Source: CAZAKZ01 sp964485695 (GTDB taxonomy: Bacteria; Planctomycetota; JAFGQW01). Taken from it: a stretch of 64,000 nt of DNA. The stretch is taken from NCBI GenBank assembly GCA_964485695.1, contig CAZAKZ010000009.1, positions 1 through 64,000 of the forward strand, read 5' to 3'. Below, one piece after another: positions 8,519-17,916 of the stretch; position 1 is the first letter of the stretch, and every line of letters begins with the position of its first letter. Position numbers and translations under genes: made by a program. The notes under the pieces are model-generated. The model was not told where the DNA came from. It saw nothing but the letters and a program-made list of their open reading frames with translations, and did not search any database.

Positions 8519-9289
8519 TTACTTGATCAGCACCATCCTGGAGGTCGAGTGCACGTGGATGTTCCCCGGTGCACCCAGGCGGAACGTCATGAAGGCCGTG
8601 AAGAACTTCATGCCGATGAGGCCCTTGTGCCTGGGGATGTTCACGTGGCTCGTGGCGTGGCCGGACTTGCTCGTGACCCCGGAGAAGTTCTCGAAGACCG
8701 GGCTCGGGAACATGATGCTCATGAGAAAGACCCAGTCGGGAACCAGGCGCAGGAGGCGGTTGCCCGCAAGGGGAATACCCGGGCGGTCACCGAGGGAACA
8801 CGCGGCCTGGTAGAGGCTGCCCGTTGAAGTCGGCGCCTGCAGGTTGTAGGTGACCCGGGTTCCGGGCGGAGCGGTCTGGTGCGAGGCCTTGAGCCTCACG
8901 TTCTCGATCTTGAACTTGGTCCGGAGGAGATGCTTCTTCCTCAGGCAGTCCAGATAGGTGATGCGCGCCTCGTACGTGCCGTGGGGCACGCGCACGGACA
9001 TCCTGCCCGACTGGTCCCAGGTCCACGCCTTGTGGGCCAGCGGCTTGATGGGGACGATGACCGGCATGCTCAGCGGACTGTAGACCAGCTTTCCGTTCGA
9101 GTTGTAGATGGACCACGGAGCGGAGCTCGGGAGGTAGATGGTGCACCGGAGGCGATTCTCGATCTTGAGCAGCACGGACTGGTCCATGGGCACGGGATCC
9201 GGGTAGACGGTCCAGAGGACCTGAGCGCTGCCGAGGGGGGCCAGAACCGCCAGGAGCAGGAACAGGCAGACGAATCGGTTCACTTTCAT
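8519..9289 (-). CDS. Secreted protein with shared planctomycete-type C-terminal domain
   Basis: The product has 256 residues. I chose the second in-frame ATG (9289), which has GGAGAG nine bases upstream and gives a clean signal peptide (MKVNRFVCLFLLLAVLAPLG...). The ATG at 9307 would add six residues. After cleavage, residues about 25-140 are beta-rich (PMDQSVLLKIENRL, HGTYEARITYL) with no known fold recognised. From about 160 the protein matches the domain found at the ends of several other secreted proteins here: PGIPLAGNRLLRL, a hydrophobic block, VFENFSGVTSKSGHA, VNIPRHKGLIGMKFFTAFMT. No function is assigned. It is probably exported to the periplasm or surface. Confidence 0.7.
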   Translation of the reverse strand: MKVNRFVCLFLLLAVLAPLGSAQVLWTVYPDPVPMDQSVLLKIENRLRCTIYLPSSAPWSIYNSNGKLVYSPLSMPVIVPIKPLAHKAWTWDQSGRMSVRVPHGTYEARITYLDCLRKKHLLRTKFKIENVRLKASHQTAPPGTRVTYNLQAPTSTGSLYQAACSLGDRPGIPLAGNRLLRLVPDWVFLMSIMFPSPVFENFSGVTSKSGHATSHVNIPRHKGLIGMKFFTAFMTFRLGAPGNIHVHSTSRMVLIK

Positions 9290-9488
9290 GGTACTTCTCT
9301 CCTTCATACCAGAGGGACGGATGTCCGGTGCGGCCTGTGATCTCAGCCCCTGGCCCCGGCCTGCCGGAAACGGTGAATTACGCCATCGATCGACCCAAAT
9401 GACCGGCCATTAGATATCTCTATGATCCGGTTCCTGGCCGTGGTTGAATGGGAAGCGGAATTTTTTTGATTTTCCCCGAGGATGCGGC

Positions 9489-10250
9489 ATGAATCACCCC
9501 CAAGGCAAGTTTCGAGACCAGGTGGCCGTGGTGACCGGCGCCGCCCGGGGCATGGGACGGGCCATGGCCGAGGCCCTGGCCGGGGAAGGCGCCCGCGTGG
9601 TGGTGACCGACGTGGACGGCGAGGGCGCTCGACGGGCGGCGGAGGGCCTGGATCCCGGAGGAACCCGAGTCCTGGGATTCAAAACGGACGTGACCCGGGA
9701 AGACGAGGTGGCCGGCATGGTCGACAGGACCCTCGAGGCCTTCGGCACCGTCTCCATCCTGGTGAACAACGCCGGCGTGCTCCTGTCCACCCGGGTGGAC
9801 CAGATCACCAAGGCGGAGTGGGATCGGGTCCTGGACGTCAATCTGAACGGCACCTTTCTCTGCACCGCGGCCGTGCTCCCGATCATGAAGAAGAACGGCT
9901 ACGGCCGCATCGTGAACCTGTCCTCCTCGGCCGGCCGGAGCGTCAGCACCCTGGGTGGCGCCCACTACACCACTTCCAAGGCCGCGGTCCTCGGCTTCAC
10001 CCGGGCCCTGGCCAGGGAGATGGCTCCCCACGGCATCACTGCAAACGCCGTGTGCCCGGGCCTCATCGACACCGAGATGGTGAGGCTGAACTGCTCGCCG
10101 GAGCGGCTCAGGGCCTACGAGGAGAGCTTCCCTGTCTCCCGGCTGGGAACGCCGGAGGAGGTGGCGCAGCTGGTGGTGTTCCTCTGCGCCGATGCGGCCT
10201 ACATCACGGGCGCGTCCATCGACATCAACGGCGGGGACCTCATGATCTGA
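9489..10250 (+). CDS. Short-chain dehydrogenase/reductase, FabG-like
   Basis: The product has 253 residues. The start at ATG 9489 gives MNHPQGKFRDQVAVVTG, the normal spacing to the first Rossmann strand; the upstream in-frame ATG at 9444 would add an unlikely Phe-rich tail. It is a cytoplasmic NAD(P)-dependent oxidoreductase. The cofactor loop TGAARGMG is at 16-23, NNAG at 93-96, the catalytic Ser in NLSSSAG near 145-147, Tyr160 and Lys164 (YTTSK), and the PG motif follows in NAVCPGLIDTEM. Asp41 after the second strand (VVVTDVDG) points to NAD preference. Length is standard. It stands alone, divergent from the preceding secreted gene, so the substrate cannot be read from context. 3-oxoacyl-ACP reductase and sugar or polyol dehydrogenase are equally possible. 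Confidence 0.9.
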   Translation: MNHPQGKFRDQVAVVTGAARGMGRAMAEALAGEGARVVVTDVDGEGARRAAEGLDPGGTRVLGFKTDVTREDEVAGMVDRTLEAFGTVSILVNNAGVLLSTRVDQITKAEWDRVLDVNLNGTFLCTAAVLPIMKKNGYGRIVNLSSSAGRSVSTLGGAHYTTSKAAVLGFTRALAREMAPHGITANAVCPGLIDTEMVRLNCSPERLRAYEESFPVSRLGTPEEVAQLVVFLCADAAYITGASIDINGGDLMI

Positions 10251-10296
10251 GCCTTTTTTCCGGTTCCGTTCCAACGAAGCGCCGCTACCCGATGTA

Positions 10297-10325
10297 TTGA
10301 CGGTGTCCGCAATACCAGGTATGCT
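10297..10325 (+). promoter_or_regulatory. Sigma70-like promoter for the 10416 gene
   Basis: TTGACG at 10297-10302, a 17-base spacer and TATGCT at 10320-10325 predict a start near 10332. This would give an 80-90 base leader for the secreted protein. It mirrors the promoter at 425-453. Confidence 0.5.
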
Positions 10326-10415
10326 GAATTCCTGGACAAGTATCCATCCATCTCGTGTTGATTGATCTGGACCCGTCGGTTCAGTTCCTCGGATCATATT
10401 ACAGAGGTAGCATCC

Positions 10416-11405
10416 ATGAAAAACACCCTCGCCTTTATCGCATTGCTGGCGCTCCTGTCCGGAACGGTCACGGCCGGAGAGATCTACCTGCCCTCCAACA
10501 CCCCCACCCGTGGAAGCGGGCCCAACTCCTGGCCGTTCAGCACCTATTCCGCCTGGCGCTACCAAGAGCTCCTCCCCGCCAAGATGCTGGGCGGCCAGCC
10601 CTTCCGGATCAAGGAGGTGAGTGTCGCCTTTGCCTCCGGCAAGACCGGCTGGAAGGCCAGCCAGTTCCAGCTCCGCATCGCCCACACCTTCCAGACCTCG
10701 CTCAGCATGACCTTCGCCACCAACCTGGGCGCCAGTCCCGTGGCCCTCATAGACGGACCCCACACATTCAACGCGGTGGGCAACCAGTGGAGCCCCCTTG
10801 GCATCACGAACACGAACTTCACCTACGACGGCTCGAGCAGCCTCGTCCTGGAAATCCGGTACAACCGCGGCTCTGGGACCAATGGCGGAACCGTGTGGAC
10901 CGACCCGCTGATGGAGCGGTGCTACACCCACACCGGCAGTACCAACGATCCGTACAACGCCACCACCTGTATCGTCCCGGTCCCCGGCGCCATGATGGGC
11001 ATGAAGCTGCGCATCACCACCGTCGACACCCAGATCGTGGGGTCCGGCACGGGCCGCATCGGAACGAACCTCGGCCTGTTTCTGATCTCTCCTCCGGACG
11101 GCGGCCTCCCCTACCAGGTCGCCTCGTCCTTCGGCACCGGGCCCCTCCCCCTCGGCAAGCGTCAGATCGGTCTCACCCTCGACAATCTCATGGTCTTGAC
11201 CGTGGAAAACAAGCTGCCCATGATCTTCCAGAACTACACCGGCATCCTGGACAACGCGGGCAAGGGCAAGGCCAACATCGCGATCCCGGCGATGCCCGCC
11301 CTGGTGGGCGTGCGGATCCATTCCGCCTTCTTGACCCTCAAGGCCAGCGCGCCGCTGGGCATCCAGTCCATCTCGAACACGTTCACCTTCTCCGTCACGA
11401 AATAG
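10416..11405 (+). CDS. Secreted protein with shared C-terminal domain
   Basis: The product has 329 residues. ATG 10416 is preceded by AGAGGT and begins a Sec signal peptide (MKNTLAFIALLALLSGTVTA, cut before GEIYLPS). The body (about 21-215) is beta-rich and resembles a jelly-roll or lectin-like sandwich, with PFRIKEVSVAFASG, FTYDGSSSLVLEIRYNRG and GAMMGMKLRITT. Such blocks are common in planctomycete exported proteins, but I cannot name a family. The last roughly 105 residues are the shared domain: LGLFLISPPDGGLPY, LPLGKRQIGLTLDNL, IFQNYTGILDNAGKGKANI, AIPAMPALVGVRIHSAFLTL. It is monocistronic, with its own promoter and a strong terminator. Function is unknown. Confidence 0.75.
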   Translation: MKNTLAFIALLALLSGTVTAGEIYLPSNTPTRGSGPNSWPFSTYSAWRYQELLPAKMLGGQPFRIKEVSVAFASGKTGWKASQFQLRIAHTFQTSLSMTFATNLGASPVALIDGPHTFNAVGNQWSPLGITNTNFTYDGSSSLVLEIRYNRGSGTNGGTVWTDPLMERCYTHTGSTNDPYNATTCIVPVPGAMMGMKLRITTVDTQIVGSGTGRIGTNLGLFLISPPDGGLPYQVASSFGTGPLPLGKRQIGLTLDNLMVLTVENKLPMIFQNYTGILDNAGKGKANIAIPAMPALVGVRIHSAFLTLKASAPLGIQSISNTFTFSVTK

Positions 11406-11421
11406 CTGGAATTTCCGAGCT

Positions 11422-11452
11422 GCCGGCCGGGATCTCCCGGCCGGCTTTTTTT
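11422..11452 (+). terminator. Rho-independent terminator of the 10416 gene
   Basis: GCCGGCCGGGA at 11422-11432 pairs with TCCCGGCCGGC at 11435-11445 and is followed directly by seven T residues (11446-11452). The stem starts 17 bases after the stop codon. Confidence 0.9.
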
Positions 11453-11550
11453 GTACGGAAGAAAATAGGTACAAGGCCCTTTTTCGATCCTGCAGCTTTT
11501 CGTACATTACCTGGAAAGAAATCCATAGTCCCTGTGTGAAACGACTCTCC

Positions 11551-12405
11551 ATGCCCAACGTCGACCAGTTCGAGAGCGCCTTCCGCGCCGCGGCCAAGGA
11601 GGTCTTTTCGTACAAGGCCGTCGAGATCCGGAAAGTCCTGGTAGTGACCGACCTCGAGGCCGGAAAGGCCGAGGCCTTCAGCGAGAGGGCAAAGAGGTTC
11701 CTGGAGGTCCTGGACGACTCCACGCAGTGGACCCTCGCCTCCCGCGACACCTTTGACACCGTGGGAGGTCTCCTGGACCTGGTGGAGCAGGAGGCCCCCG
11801 ACCTCATCTGCTCGTACCGGAATCTCCGGAGCCGGGCCTGGAGGTGGCCCTACAGCCTCGGCGTGCACCTGGACGTCCTCACCCAGGTGACCCCCATCCC
11901 GGTCATGGTATTCCCGCACCCGAGATCGGATACCGGCGCCGGTCGCGTTTCCGAGGGCACCCGGGTGGTCATGGCCCTCACCGACCACCTCACGGGCGAC
12001 GCCCGGCTGGTGAACCATGCCGCCCGATACACCGGGAAGGACGGCGTCCTCATCCTGGCCCACGTCGAGGATCAGGTCGTCTTCGATCACTACATCGAGA
12101 CCATCTCAAAGATCCCATCCATCGACACCGACTCCGCCCGGGAGGCGTTGTTCCAGCAGCTTCTGAAGGAGCCGAAGGACTACATCCTGTCCTGCCGCGA
12201 GGTGCTGGAGGGCCAGAACCTGCCGCTCAGGACCGACGCCGTGGTGACCTTCGGCCACCGCCTCCGGGAATACCGCCGCCTGGTGGAGGCGCACAACGTG
12301 GACCTCCTGGTCATGAACACCAAGGACGAGGACCAGCTGGCCATGCACGGCCTGGCCTATGCCCTGGCCGTGGAGATCCGGACCCTTCCGCTGCTGCTGC
12401 TTTGA
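11551..12405 (+). CDS. Two-domain universal stress protein-like protein
   Basis: The product has 284 residues from ATG 11551. A GTG at 11536 would add five residues, and neither has a convincing Shine-Dalgarno, so the start is uncertain. No signal peptide is present; it is a soluble cytoplasmic protein. Two UspA-like alpha/beta halves are apparent. The first opens with RKVLVVTDLEAGKAEAF and continues to TPIPVMVFPHP; the second has TRVVMALTDHLTGDARLVNHAARYT, then GVLILAHVED and HNVDLLVMNTKDEDQLAMHGLAYALAVEIRTLPLLLL. The classical nucleotide-binding GxxG(9x)GS signature is not obvious, so ATP binding is doubtful. It is followed 21 bases later by a carrier gene, suggesting a stress-sensor/transporter pair as seen with other ion antiporters. 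Confidence 0.75.
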   Translation: MPNVDQFESAFRAAAKEVFSYKAVEIRKVLVVTDLEAGKAEAFSERAKRFLEVLDDSTQWTLASRDTFDTVGGLLDLVEQEAPDLICSYRNLRSRAWRWPYSLGVHLDVLTQVTPIPVMVFPHPRSDTGAGRVSEGTRVVMALTDHLTGDARLVNHAARYTGKDGVLILAHVEDQVVFDHYIETISKIPSIDTDSAREALFQQLLKEPKDYILSCREVLEGQNLPLRTDAVVTFGHRLREYRRLVEAHNVDLLVMNTKDEDQLAMHGLAYALAVEIRTLPLLLL

Positions 12406-12426
12406 GGGAGCCCGAAGAAGCAAACC

Positions 12427-13842
12427 ATGCCCGACTTCACTCCGCTGCTCATGACCGAAACCGCCCCGGGCCCCCACGGCGAGGTCTCCACGGCCGTGAC
12501 CCTGGGATTCGCCGCCCTGCTGGTGGGCCTCATCGCGTGCCTGGCCCTGGAAGAAAAGCTCCACGCCAGGAAATCGGTCATCGCCGGTCTCTTTGCCGCC
12601 GTGTGCCTCGTCCTGGGAGACGCTTTCCACCTCATCCCCCTGGGCCAGGTCATGGTGGGAGGCCACGGCATCGACATGCCCGTCTACATCCCCCCCATCG
12701 ACTGGAACGTCATCGCCATCATCCTGGGCTCCAGCCTCTTCGTGGACATCACCTCCCGGTCCGGCCTCTTCACGTGGGTGGCCATCCGCCTGACCAAGGC
12801 CTCCCGGGGCGACCCCCTCCGGCTCCTCACCCTCTACGGCGTCATGACCGTGGTGTTCTCCGCCGTCCTCAACAACGTCACGGCCATGATCATCGTGGGA
12901 TCCCTCACCGCCGTCTCTCTGGAAAAACTGGGCCGCCGGGACAAGCTCCTGGGATTCCTGCTGGTGGAAGGATTGCTGACCAACGTGGGGGGTCTCCTCA
13001 CGCTGATCAGCTCGGTGCCCAACATCATCGTGGGCACCACCGCTGGCATCACCTTTGTCCGGTTCTTCCTGGCGGCCTGCCCCTACGTGGCCGTGGCCAC
13101 GGTGGTGACGCTCTGGCTCGGCGCCCGGCTCTTCGGAATCCGGCGCCTCAAGGACGCCGGGCAGCGCGATGAGGCCCGGGACCTGGTGGCCAGCTTCGAC
13201 GAGCGGGACGGCATCGAGAGCCAGGGATTCTTCTGGTTCGGCACCGCCATGCTCGTACTGTTCATCACGGTCATCGCCACCACCCCCGTGCTGCCCGTCA
13301 TCCAGGACCTCGGTATGGGGTACGTGGCCCTGGCCTTTGGCGCCCTCATGCTGGTGCGCTTCAGGGCCACGGCCGAGAAGTTCTACCAGGCCCTGGACTG
13401 GGATCTCCTGGGATTTTTCTGCGGCCTGTTCGTGGTCATCAACGTCATGGAGCACGCAGGCGTCCTGGCCCTTATCGGCCACGGCCTGTCCGTTGTCATC
13501 GACCTGGGACCGACCACCGGCAGCGGCCTCGTGCTGGTCTCCTCGTCGGTGGCCAGCTCGGTCACCGACAACATTCCACTGGCGGCCATGCTCGCAAAGA
13601 TCCTGGCCGCCGACCCGGTCATCGGCTCCGACCCCGGTTCCTCCTTCTGGTGGGCCGTGGTGTTCGGCGCCAACCTGGGCGGCAACATCACCCCCATCGG
13701 ATCGGCCTCCACGCTGGTGGCCGTGACCATCATCCACAAGCACGACCTGACCCTGACCTTCGGGGGATTCGTCGCCAAGGCGATGCCGTTTGCCGTCCTC
13801 CAGATCGTGCTGGCCGTGGTCTACGTGCTGGTTTTCCTGTGA
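12427..13842 (+). CDS. NhaD/SLC13-like ion transporter (IT superfamily)
   Basis: The product has 471 residues with about 11-12 membrane helices. The ATG lies 21 bases after the USP-like gene. Features of the IT superfamily include WNVIAIILGSSLFVDITSRSGLF, the discontinuous-helix region VVFSAVLNNVTAMIIVGSLT, LVEGLLTNVGGLLTLISSVPNIIVG, and the second repeat SSSVASSVTDNIPLAAML ... NLGGNITPIGSASTLVAV. The paired SVPNIIVG and NLGGNITPIGSAST hairpins resemble the NhaD sodium/proton antiporter and ArsB more than DASS citrate carriers. I favour sodium:proton antiport, though anion transport cannot be excluded. It converges on the HEAT-repeat gene with only four bases between the two stops. Confidence 0.82.
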   Translation: MPDFTPLLMTETAPGPHGEVSTAVTLGFAALLVGLIACLALEEKLHARKSVIAGLFAAVCLVLGDAFHLIPLGQVMVGGHGIDMPVYIPPIDWNVIAIILGSSLFVDITSRSGLFTWVAIRLTKASRGDPLRLLTLYGVMTVVFSAVLNNVTAMIIVGSLTAVSLEKLGRRDKLLGFLLVEGLLTNVGGLLTLISSVPNIIVGTTAGITFVRFFLAACPYVAVATVVTLWLGARLFGIRRLKDAGQRDEARDLVASFDERDGIESQGFFWFGTAMLVLFITVIATTPVLPVIQDLGMGYVALAFGALMLVRFRATAEKFYQALDWDLLGFFCGLFVVINVMEHAGVLALIGHGLSVVIDLGPTTGSGLVLVSSSVASSVTDNIPLAAMLAKILAADPVIGSDPGSSFWWAVVFGANLGGNITPIGSASTLVAVTIIHKHDLTLTFGGFVAKAMPFAVLQIVLAVVYVLVFL

Positions 13843-13846
13843 GGCG

Positions 13847-16800
13847 TCACCGCTTCCGCTCCCGTTCCCACTTTCGCACCTGGCCACGCCAGTAACTCAG
13901 GGCGCGAGCCGTCGGCACCAGGCGGATCTCGCCCTCGAGGACCAGGATGGACACCTTTTCGTTCGCCAGCCCGCGTGCCAGATCACTCCCTCTCAGGAGG
14001 TCGAGGGCCGAGAGCGTCAAGCCACTCCATTCGCGGTGGAATTTTTCACCCTGCATCTCGGAGAACGAATACACTCGGCGATTCGAGACCTCCACATCGA
14101 ATCGGGCGGTGGTGCCGGCCGCTGCCGCGATGAGGCGGACCGTCTCCACTGCGGTGTTCCTGAAGAGAACCTCAATCGGAATGCGCTTGTGAGCAAGGCG
14201 TTTCATCACCGCGGGTTCGGTGTACCAGTGGAGCTGGAACCATTCCTCGTTATCGATGAGAAATGTACGCGCCTGGGGGTGCTGCACACGTGCGAGTGCA
14301 AATCCGGCGATCTTCTGGCACTGAATGGCCAGCCACTCCGCGCCGGGCTCCGGCGACTTCCGGAGGTAGCCGAGCAGCACCTCGCTGTATCCATCCGGAT
14401 CAAGGTCACCGAGGGTCTTCAGCGCCTCCAGCTCGACCCTCACGTCGGCCACATCGCCGCGCTCCTTGTGCTTTTTTCTCGCCTCCTCGAGAACCTCGGC
14501 CACGGCCAGGGCATGCTTCCGGTCGCCGCAGAGGGAGAGTGCGTTCAGCGCGGCCACACGCGTCTGCAAGTCGGCGTACCGCACGAACTCGAGGACCTTC
14601 CAGGCCACATCCTTGACCTGCATCTGCGACAGGCACTCCAGTACGGCATGACGAACAACGGACGCTTCATCGTCGAGGAGCGTCCGTACGACGGAGCCGC
14701 ATTCGTCTGGATCCAGACGGATCACCGCCGGTCCGGCCGCCTTGCGCACCTCCTCCTTGGGATGCCGTGTCAATAGGCGCAGCACGGGGAGGGCTTCCTT
14801 TGCACGGAGAAGAACGAGTTGCTCGATGGCTGCGCATATCACGGGGATTGCCTCGCGCCGAACCAGGGGGATCAGGTACGGAATCGCGTCCCTGTCCAGG
14901 GTGTCTGCCATCTCGCACACCACCCGAGGCCGGTCCGCGGACTGATCCCGCCCGAGCTTCCCGAGAAGGCGAGCAGCCTCGTCCTTCAACCACGCACGGT
15001 AGCGGACGCTCTCGAGGAATCGCTCCAGGGCCGGCGCCGAGACACCCGTCCCGTTCACGAGCGTGCGAATGGACCTTGCCGCGGCCAGGGCCACGGTCAG
15101 GTCGCAATCCTCCAGGGTGGTCGCGAGGGCCTCGACCACGGACAACGCCTCGGTGCTATGGAGGGAAAGAGCCGTGGCTGCCGCCTTTCTCACCTTTGGA
15201 TCGCCGTCTTTCAGTGCCTTGAGCAAGGCTGCGGAAAGAGACACGAGGATTCTCGGATTCTCCATCAGCATGCGCGCCGTGTGCGTGCGCACGCTTGCCT
15301 CCTTGTCCTCGAGCGCGGCGTGCAACGTCTTTCGCAGCGCCGGGGATACTTTCTGCGCCTTGACGAAAAACGACACGGCCAGACGCCGCTCGTGGGGATC
15401 AAACTGTTTGAATCCTTCGGCAAGGGGCTCAATCAGCGCGTGCTTGAACGGGGAGTCCTTTTTCAGGGCGTGCAGCGCGGCCGTACGGGCCGCGTCATTG
15501 TCTCCGCGAAAAGCAGCCGCCAGCACGGTGAGGGCGGCCTTTCGGAGGGAATGGACATCTCGAACACGGCCCCTGCCTTCCAGCCTGTCCAGGACGTACT
15601 CCGTGTCCGTTTCCAGGAGCAGCCGGGCCGCCTCCACCCGGTCGACTTCACCGAGGAATCCGAGGGCGCGCTCCGGATCACCGAGACGATTCGCTTCACA
15701 CAGCATCTCGAACGCAAGCAGCTGCCGGACGCCCGGACCGGACTCGAGCATCCTGCGAACCGCGGCCCTGCCGGCCTTGCCAATACGCAGGAGCTGCCGC
15801 ACGTGGCGGCGGGCGATCTTCACCGGAGCACGCTTCATGCGCTGCTCGAGCCGTTTCACCGCGGTCTTGGGCATGGTGGTCGCATTTTCGAGAGCGTGCT
15901 GCGCGCCACGGTGAATCCAGGTCTCTTCGGACTCGAGGAAGTCCACGACGGCCTCGGCGCCCTTGGGCCCGGCAATGAGAAGAACGTGGAACACCTCGTG
16001 CGCGCGGTCGTCCTCGTTCGTGCCGATCTGCTCGAGGAGCGCGGGCACCGCGGGCGCGACCTTTTCCCCCCAGTCCTGAACCCGAAGCGACGCCCGCACC
16101 TGCACGGCCGGGTCCGGGTCCGCCACCAGCGGCACGAGCGCATCCAGGGCTTCGGGGCCGATGCGGACGAGGGCCTTGACCACCGAGAGACGCACCTCGG
16201 CCCCTTCGGGACCGGTGTGCGTCCTCCGGATCTTCACGAGCGTCTCGATGCCCTCGGCCCCTTTTCCGGCAAGGGCGTCGATTCGCGCCTGGAGGGCGCG
16301 CGTCCACTGCGTGCCCGAACGCTTTCCCGGGACGGCCTCCACGATCTGGAGACTCAGCTTGAGGTCCAATCGATCCCTGTCCGGCCTCGTCCCGACCAGC
16401 GACACCTCATCCACGGCGCCGAAGGTCGCGTACGGGTCGCGCTTTCCGCTGTCGAAGGGCACCTCCACGTCCTGCCAGCCCGCCTTCAGCGCCGGGAGCG
16501 GAAACCGGATCTCGCCGAGGCGGCCGTATGGCAAGTCGGGTTCCTCGTCGAAGCGCACGAGGAACGCCCCGGCCGGGACGTTCCGGTCCACACCGAGGCG
16601 AAGGCGGATCGCCCTGTACGGACGAAGGTCTTGCGGTAGGCACCGGAGTCGCAGGACGGCGCCCTTCCCGGTGTGGCCGCACCACTCGATGGCCGACACC
16701 CGGTCCTGCCGGTAGAGGCGGACGGGGCCCGGTCGGCCGAACACCATGGAGCGGTCGCGGTCCTCGGTGAAGTACATCTTCTCCGGCCGCAAGGGTGGCC

Positions 16801-17788
16801 ACGAGCCGTTCGCATTCCACCGGACGTCGTCAACGTCGATGAAGAGCGAGTCCACCCCGTCTTTGAGTTGCGTGGAGAATGCCAGGTAGATCGTGGCGTC
16901 CTGGGCATATTTCGCCCTCCGGCGCCCGAAGAACGCCAGCGGCAAATCGTAGTCCTGCCACATTCGTCCGGGTTCCTGCGCTTCCAGGTAGAGGAACTCG
17001 CCGTACGCGTTCCCAAGCCAGATCCCCACGCCGCGGTCCATGTCCACGGTCGAACGCATCCGGAAGGCGAGGCGCCCGTAATTGCGGGGAACGCGCGGCA
17101 CCGGCCGCAGGTAGAGGTAGCTCGCCTTGCCGTTGCGGTTCACCTTCCAGCGCAGGTGGCCCGATCCCTCCTCCGATTTCCGGACGAACTGCACGGCGCC
17201 GTTCTGCACCTCCACGTTCGGGTGATGCATGGCGTCGTCGAAATCGATGGGATCCACCGTACGCCGCCACCACCGGTGTCCTCCTGGATGGAGCAGCACG
17301 TGGTCGATGCACACATCCACTGCGCCGCGGTCCTTGCCGAAGATAAAGGCGAGCCGGTGGAGCTTCCGGGGATCGGTTGCGCCGGCTCGCCTGAAGGCGT
17401 TCACGGGTAAGCCGAACCGCTGCCAGCCGGAAGACACGCCGAGTACCGGCATGCAGAATCTGTAGTGGTCGCCGCTGCTCTTTCCCTCCAGCGCGATGTG
17501 CAGAACGTCGTGGGAGATCGGACGCAGCGTCCGGATGGAAAACGAGATCTTGCCCCAGCCGGAGAGGTCGTTCTTTGCCAGGGGGAGAATCAGGCGGACT
17601 TCGGTCCCGTCCCTGGCGGCGGTCCAGTGCACGGCACGGTCGCCCACGGCCGCCTCGTCGGTCCACGCCACCTTGCCTCCGGTCGTCCGGGGCAGAGGCC
17701 CCGCCTCGAAGTCGGCGACAAGGAGCGGACGGTTCTGCGCCGCAACCGTACCGGAGAATGCCAGGAGAAGTACAATGACCCGCAACAT
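13847..17788 (-). CDS. Giant secreted protein: CBM-like domains plus HEAT repeats
   Basis: The product has 1313 residues from ATG 17788, which has GGAGAG seven bases upstream and starts a signal peptide (MLRVIVLLLAFSGTVAAQ). Residues about 22-500 hold three to four tandem beta-sandwich units with the CBM/CIA30-like pattern (LLVADFEAGPLP, WGKISFSIRTLRP, RLAFIFGKDRGAVDVCIDHV; then IDFDD..., YGRLAFRMRS, SLFIDVDDVRW; then YRAIRLRLGVDR, DEVSLVGTRPDR). From about 530 come alpha-helical HEAT repeats (ALDALVPLVADPDPAVQVRA, LSAALLKALKDGDPKVRKAAATALS). The C-terminal region (about 1150-1313) ends with ISNRRVYSFSEM-like beta sequence and LVLEGEIRLVPT. It is probably an extracytoplasmic scaffold or binding protein. 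No catalytic motif was seen. Confidence 0.78.
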   Translation of the reverse strand: MLRVIVLLLAFSGTVAAQNRPLLVADFEAGPLPRTTGGKVAWTDEAAVGDRAVHWTAARDGTEVRLILPLAKNDLSGWGKISFSIRTLRPISHDVLHIALEGKSSGDHYRFCMPVLGVSSGWQRFGLPVNAFRRAGATDPRKLHRLAFIFGKDRGAVDVCIDHVLLHPGGHRWWRRTVDPIDFDDAMHHPNVEVQNGAVQFVRKSEEGSGHLRWKVNRNGKASYLYLRPVPRVPRNYGRLAFRMRSTVDMDRGVGIWLGNAYGEFLYLEAQEPGRMWQDYDLPLAFFGRRRAKYAQDATIYLAFSTQLKDGVDSLFIDVDDVRWNANGSWPPLRPEKMYFTEDRDRSMVFGRPGPVRLYRQDRVSAIEWCGHTGKGAVLRLRCLPQDLRPYRAIRLRLGVDRNVPAGAFLVRFDEEPDLPYGRLGEIRFPLPALKAGWQDVEVPFDSGKRDPYATFGAVDEVSLVGTRPDRDRLDLKLSLQIVEAVPGKRSGTQWTRALQARIDALAGKGAEGIETLVKIRRTHTGPEGAEVRLSVVKALVRIGPEALDALVPLVADPDPAVQVRASLRVQDWGEKVAPAVPALLEQIGTNEDDRAHEVFHVLLIAGPKGAEAVVDFLESEETWIHRGAQHALENATTMPKTAVKRLEQRMKRAPVKIARRHVRQLLRIGKAGRAAVRRMLESGPGVRQLLAFEMLCEANRLGDPERALGFLGEVDRVEAARLLLETDTEYVLDRLEGRGRVRDVHSLRKAALTVLAAAFRGDNDAARTAALHALKKDSPFKHALIEPLAEGFKQFDPHERRLAVSFFVKAQKVSPALRKTLHAALEDKEASVRTHTARMLMENPRILVSLSAALLKALKDGDPKVRKAAATALSLHSTEALSVVEALATTLEDCDLTVALAAARSIRTLVNGTGVSAPALERFLESVRYRAWLKDEAARLLGKLGRDQSADRPRVVCEMADTLDRDAIPYLIPLVRREAIPVICAAIEQLVLLRAKEALPVLRLLTRHPKEEVRKAAGPAVIRLDPDECGSVVRTLLDDEASVVRHAVLECLSQMQVKDVAWKVLEFVRYADLQTRVAALNALSLCGDRKHALAVAEVLEEARKKHKERGDVADVRVELEALKTLGDLDPDGYSEVLLGYLRKSPEPGAEWLAIQCQKIAGFALARVQHPQARTFLIDNEEWFQLHWYTEPAVMKRLAHKRIPIEVLFRNTAVETVRLIAAAAGTTARFDVEVSNRRVYSFSEMQGEKFHREWSGLTLSALDLLRGSDLARGLANEKVSILVLEGEIRLVPTARALSYWRGQVRKWERERKR

Positions 17789-17916
17789 GGCTGCTCTCCT
17801 CGAATCCTGTCCGGCCGTCCCGCCCGCGGTAGTACGTCGGATGATACCGCTGTCGAGGATATCAGGTCTCCCGGCAGGCGTCAACGCCGGGAACGATCGT
17901 GCGGAGAAGCGCGAAA

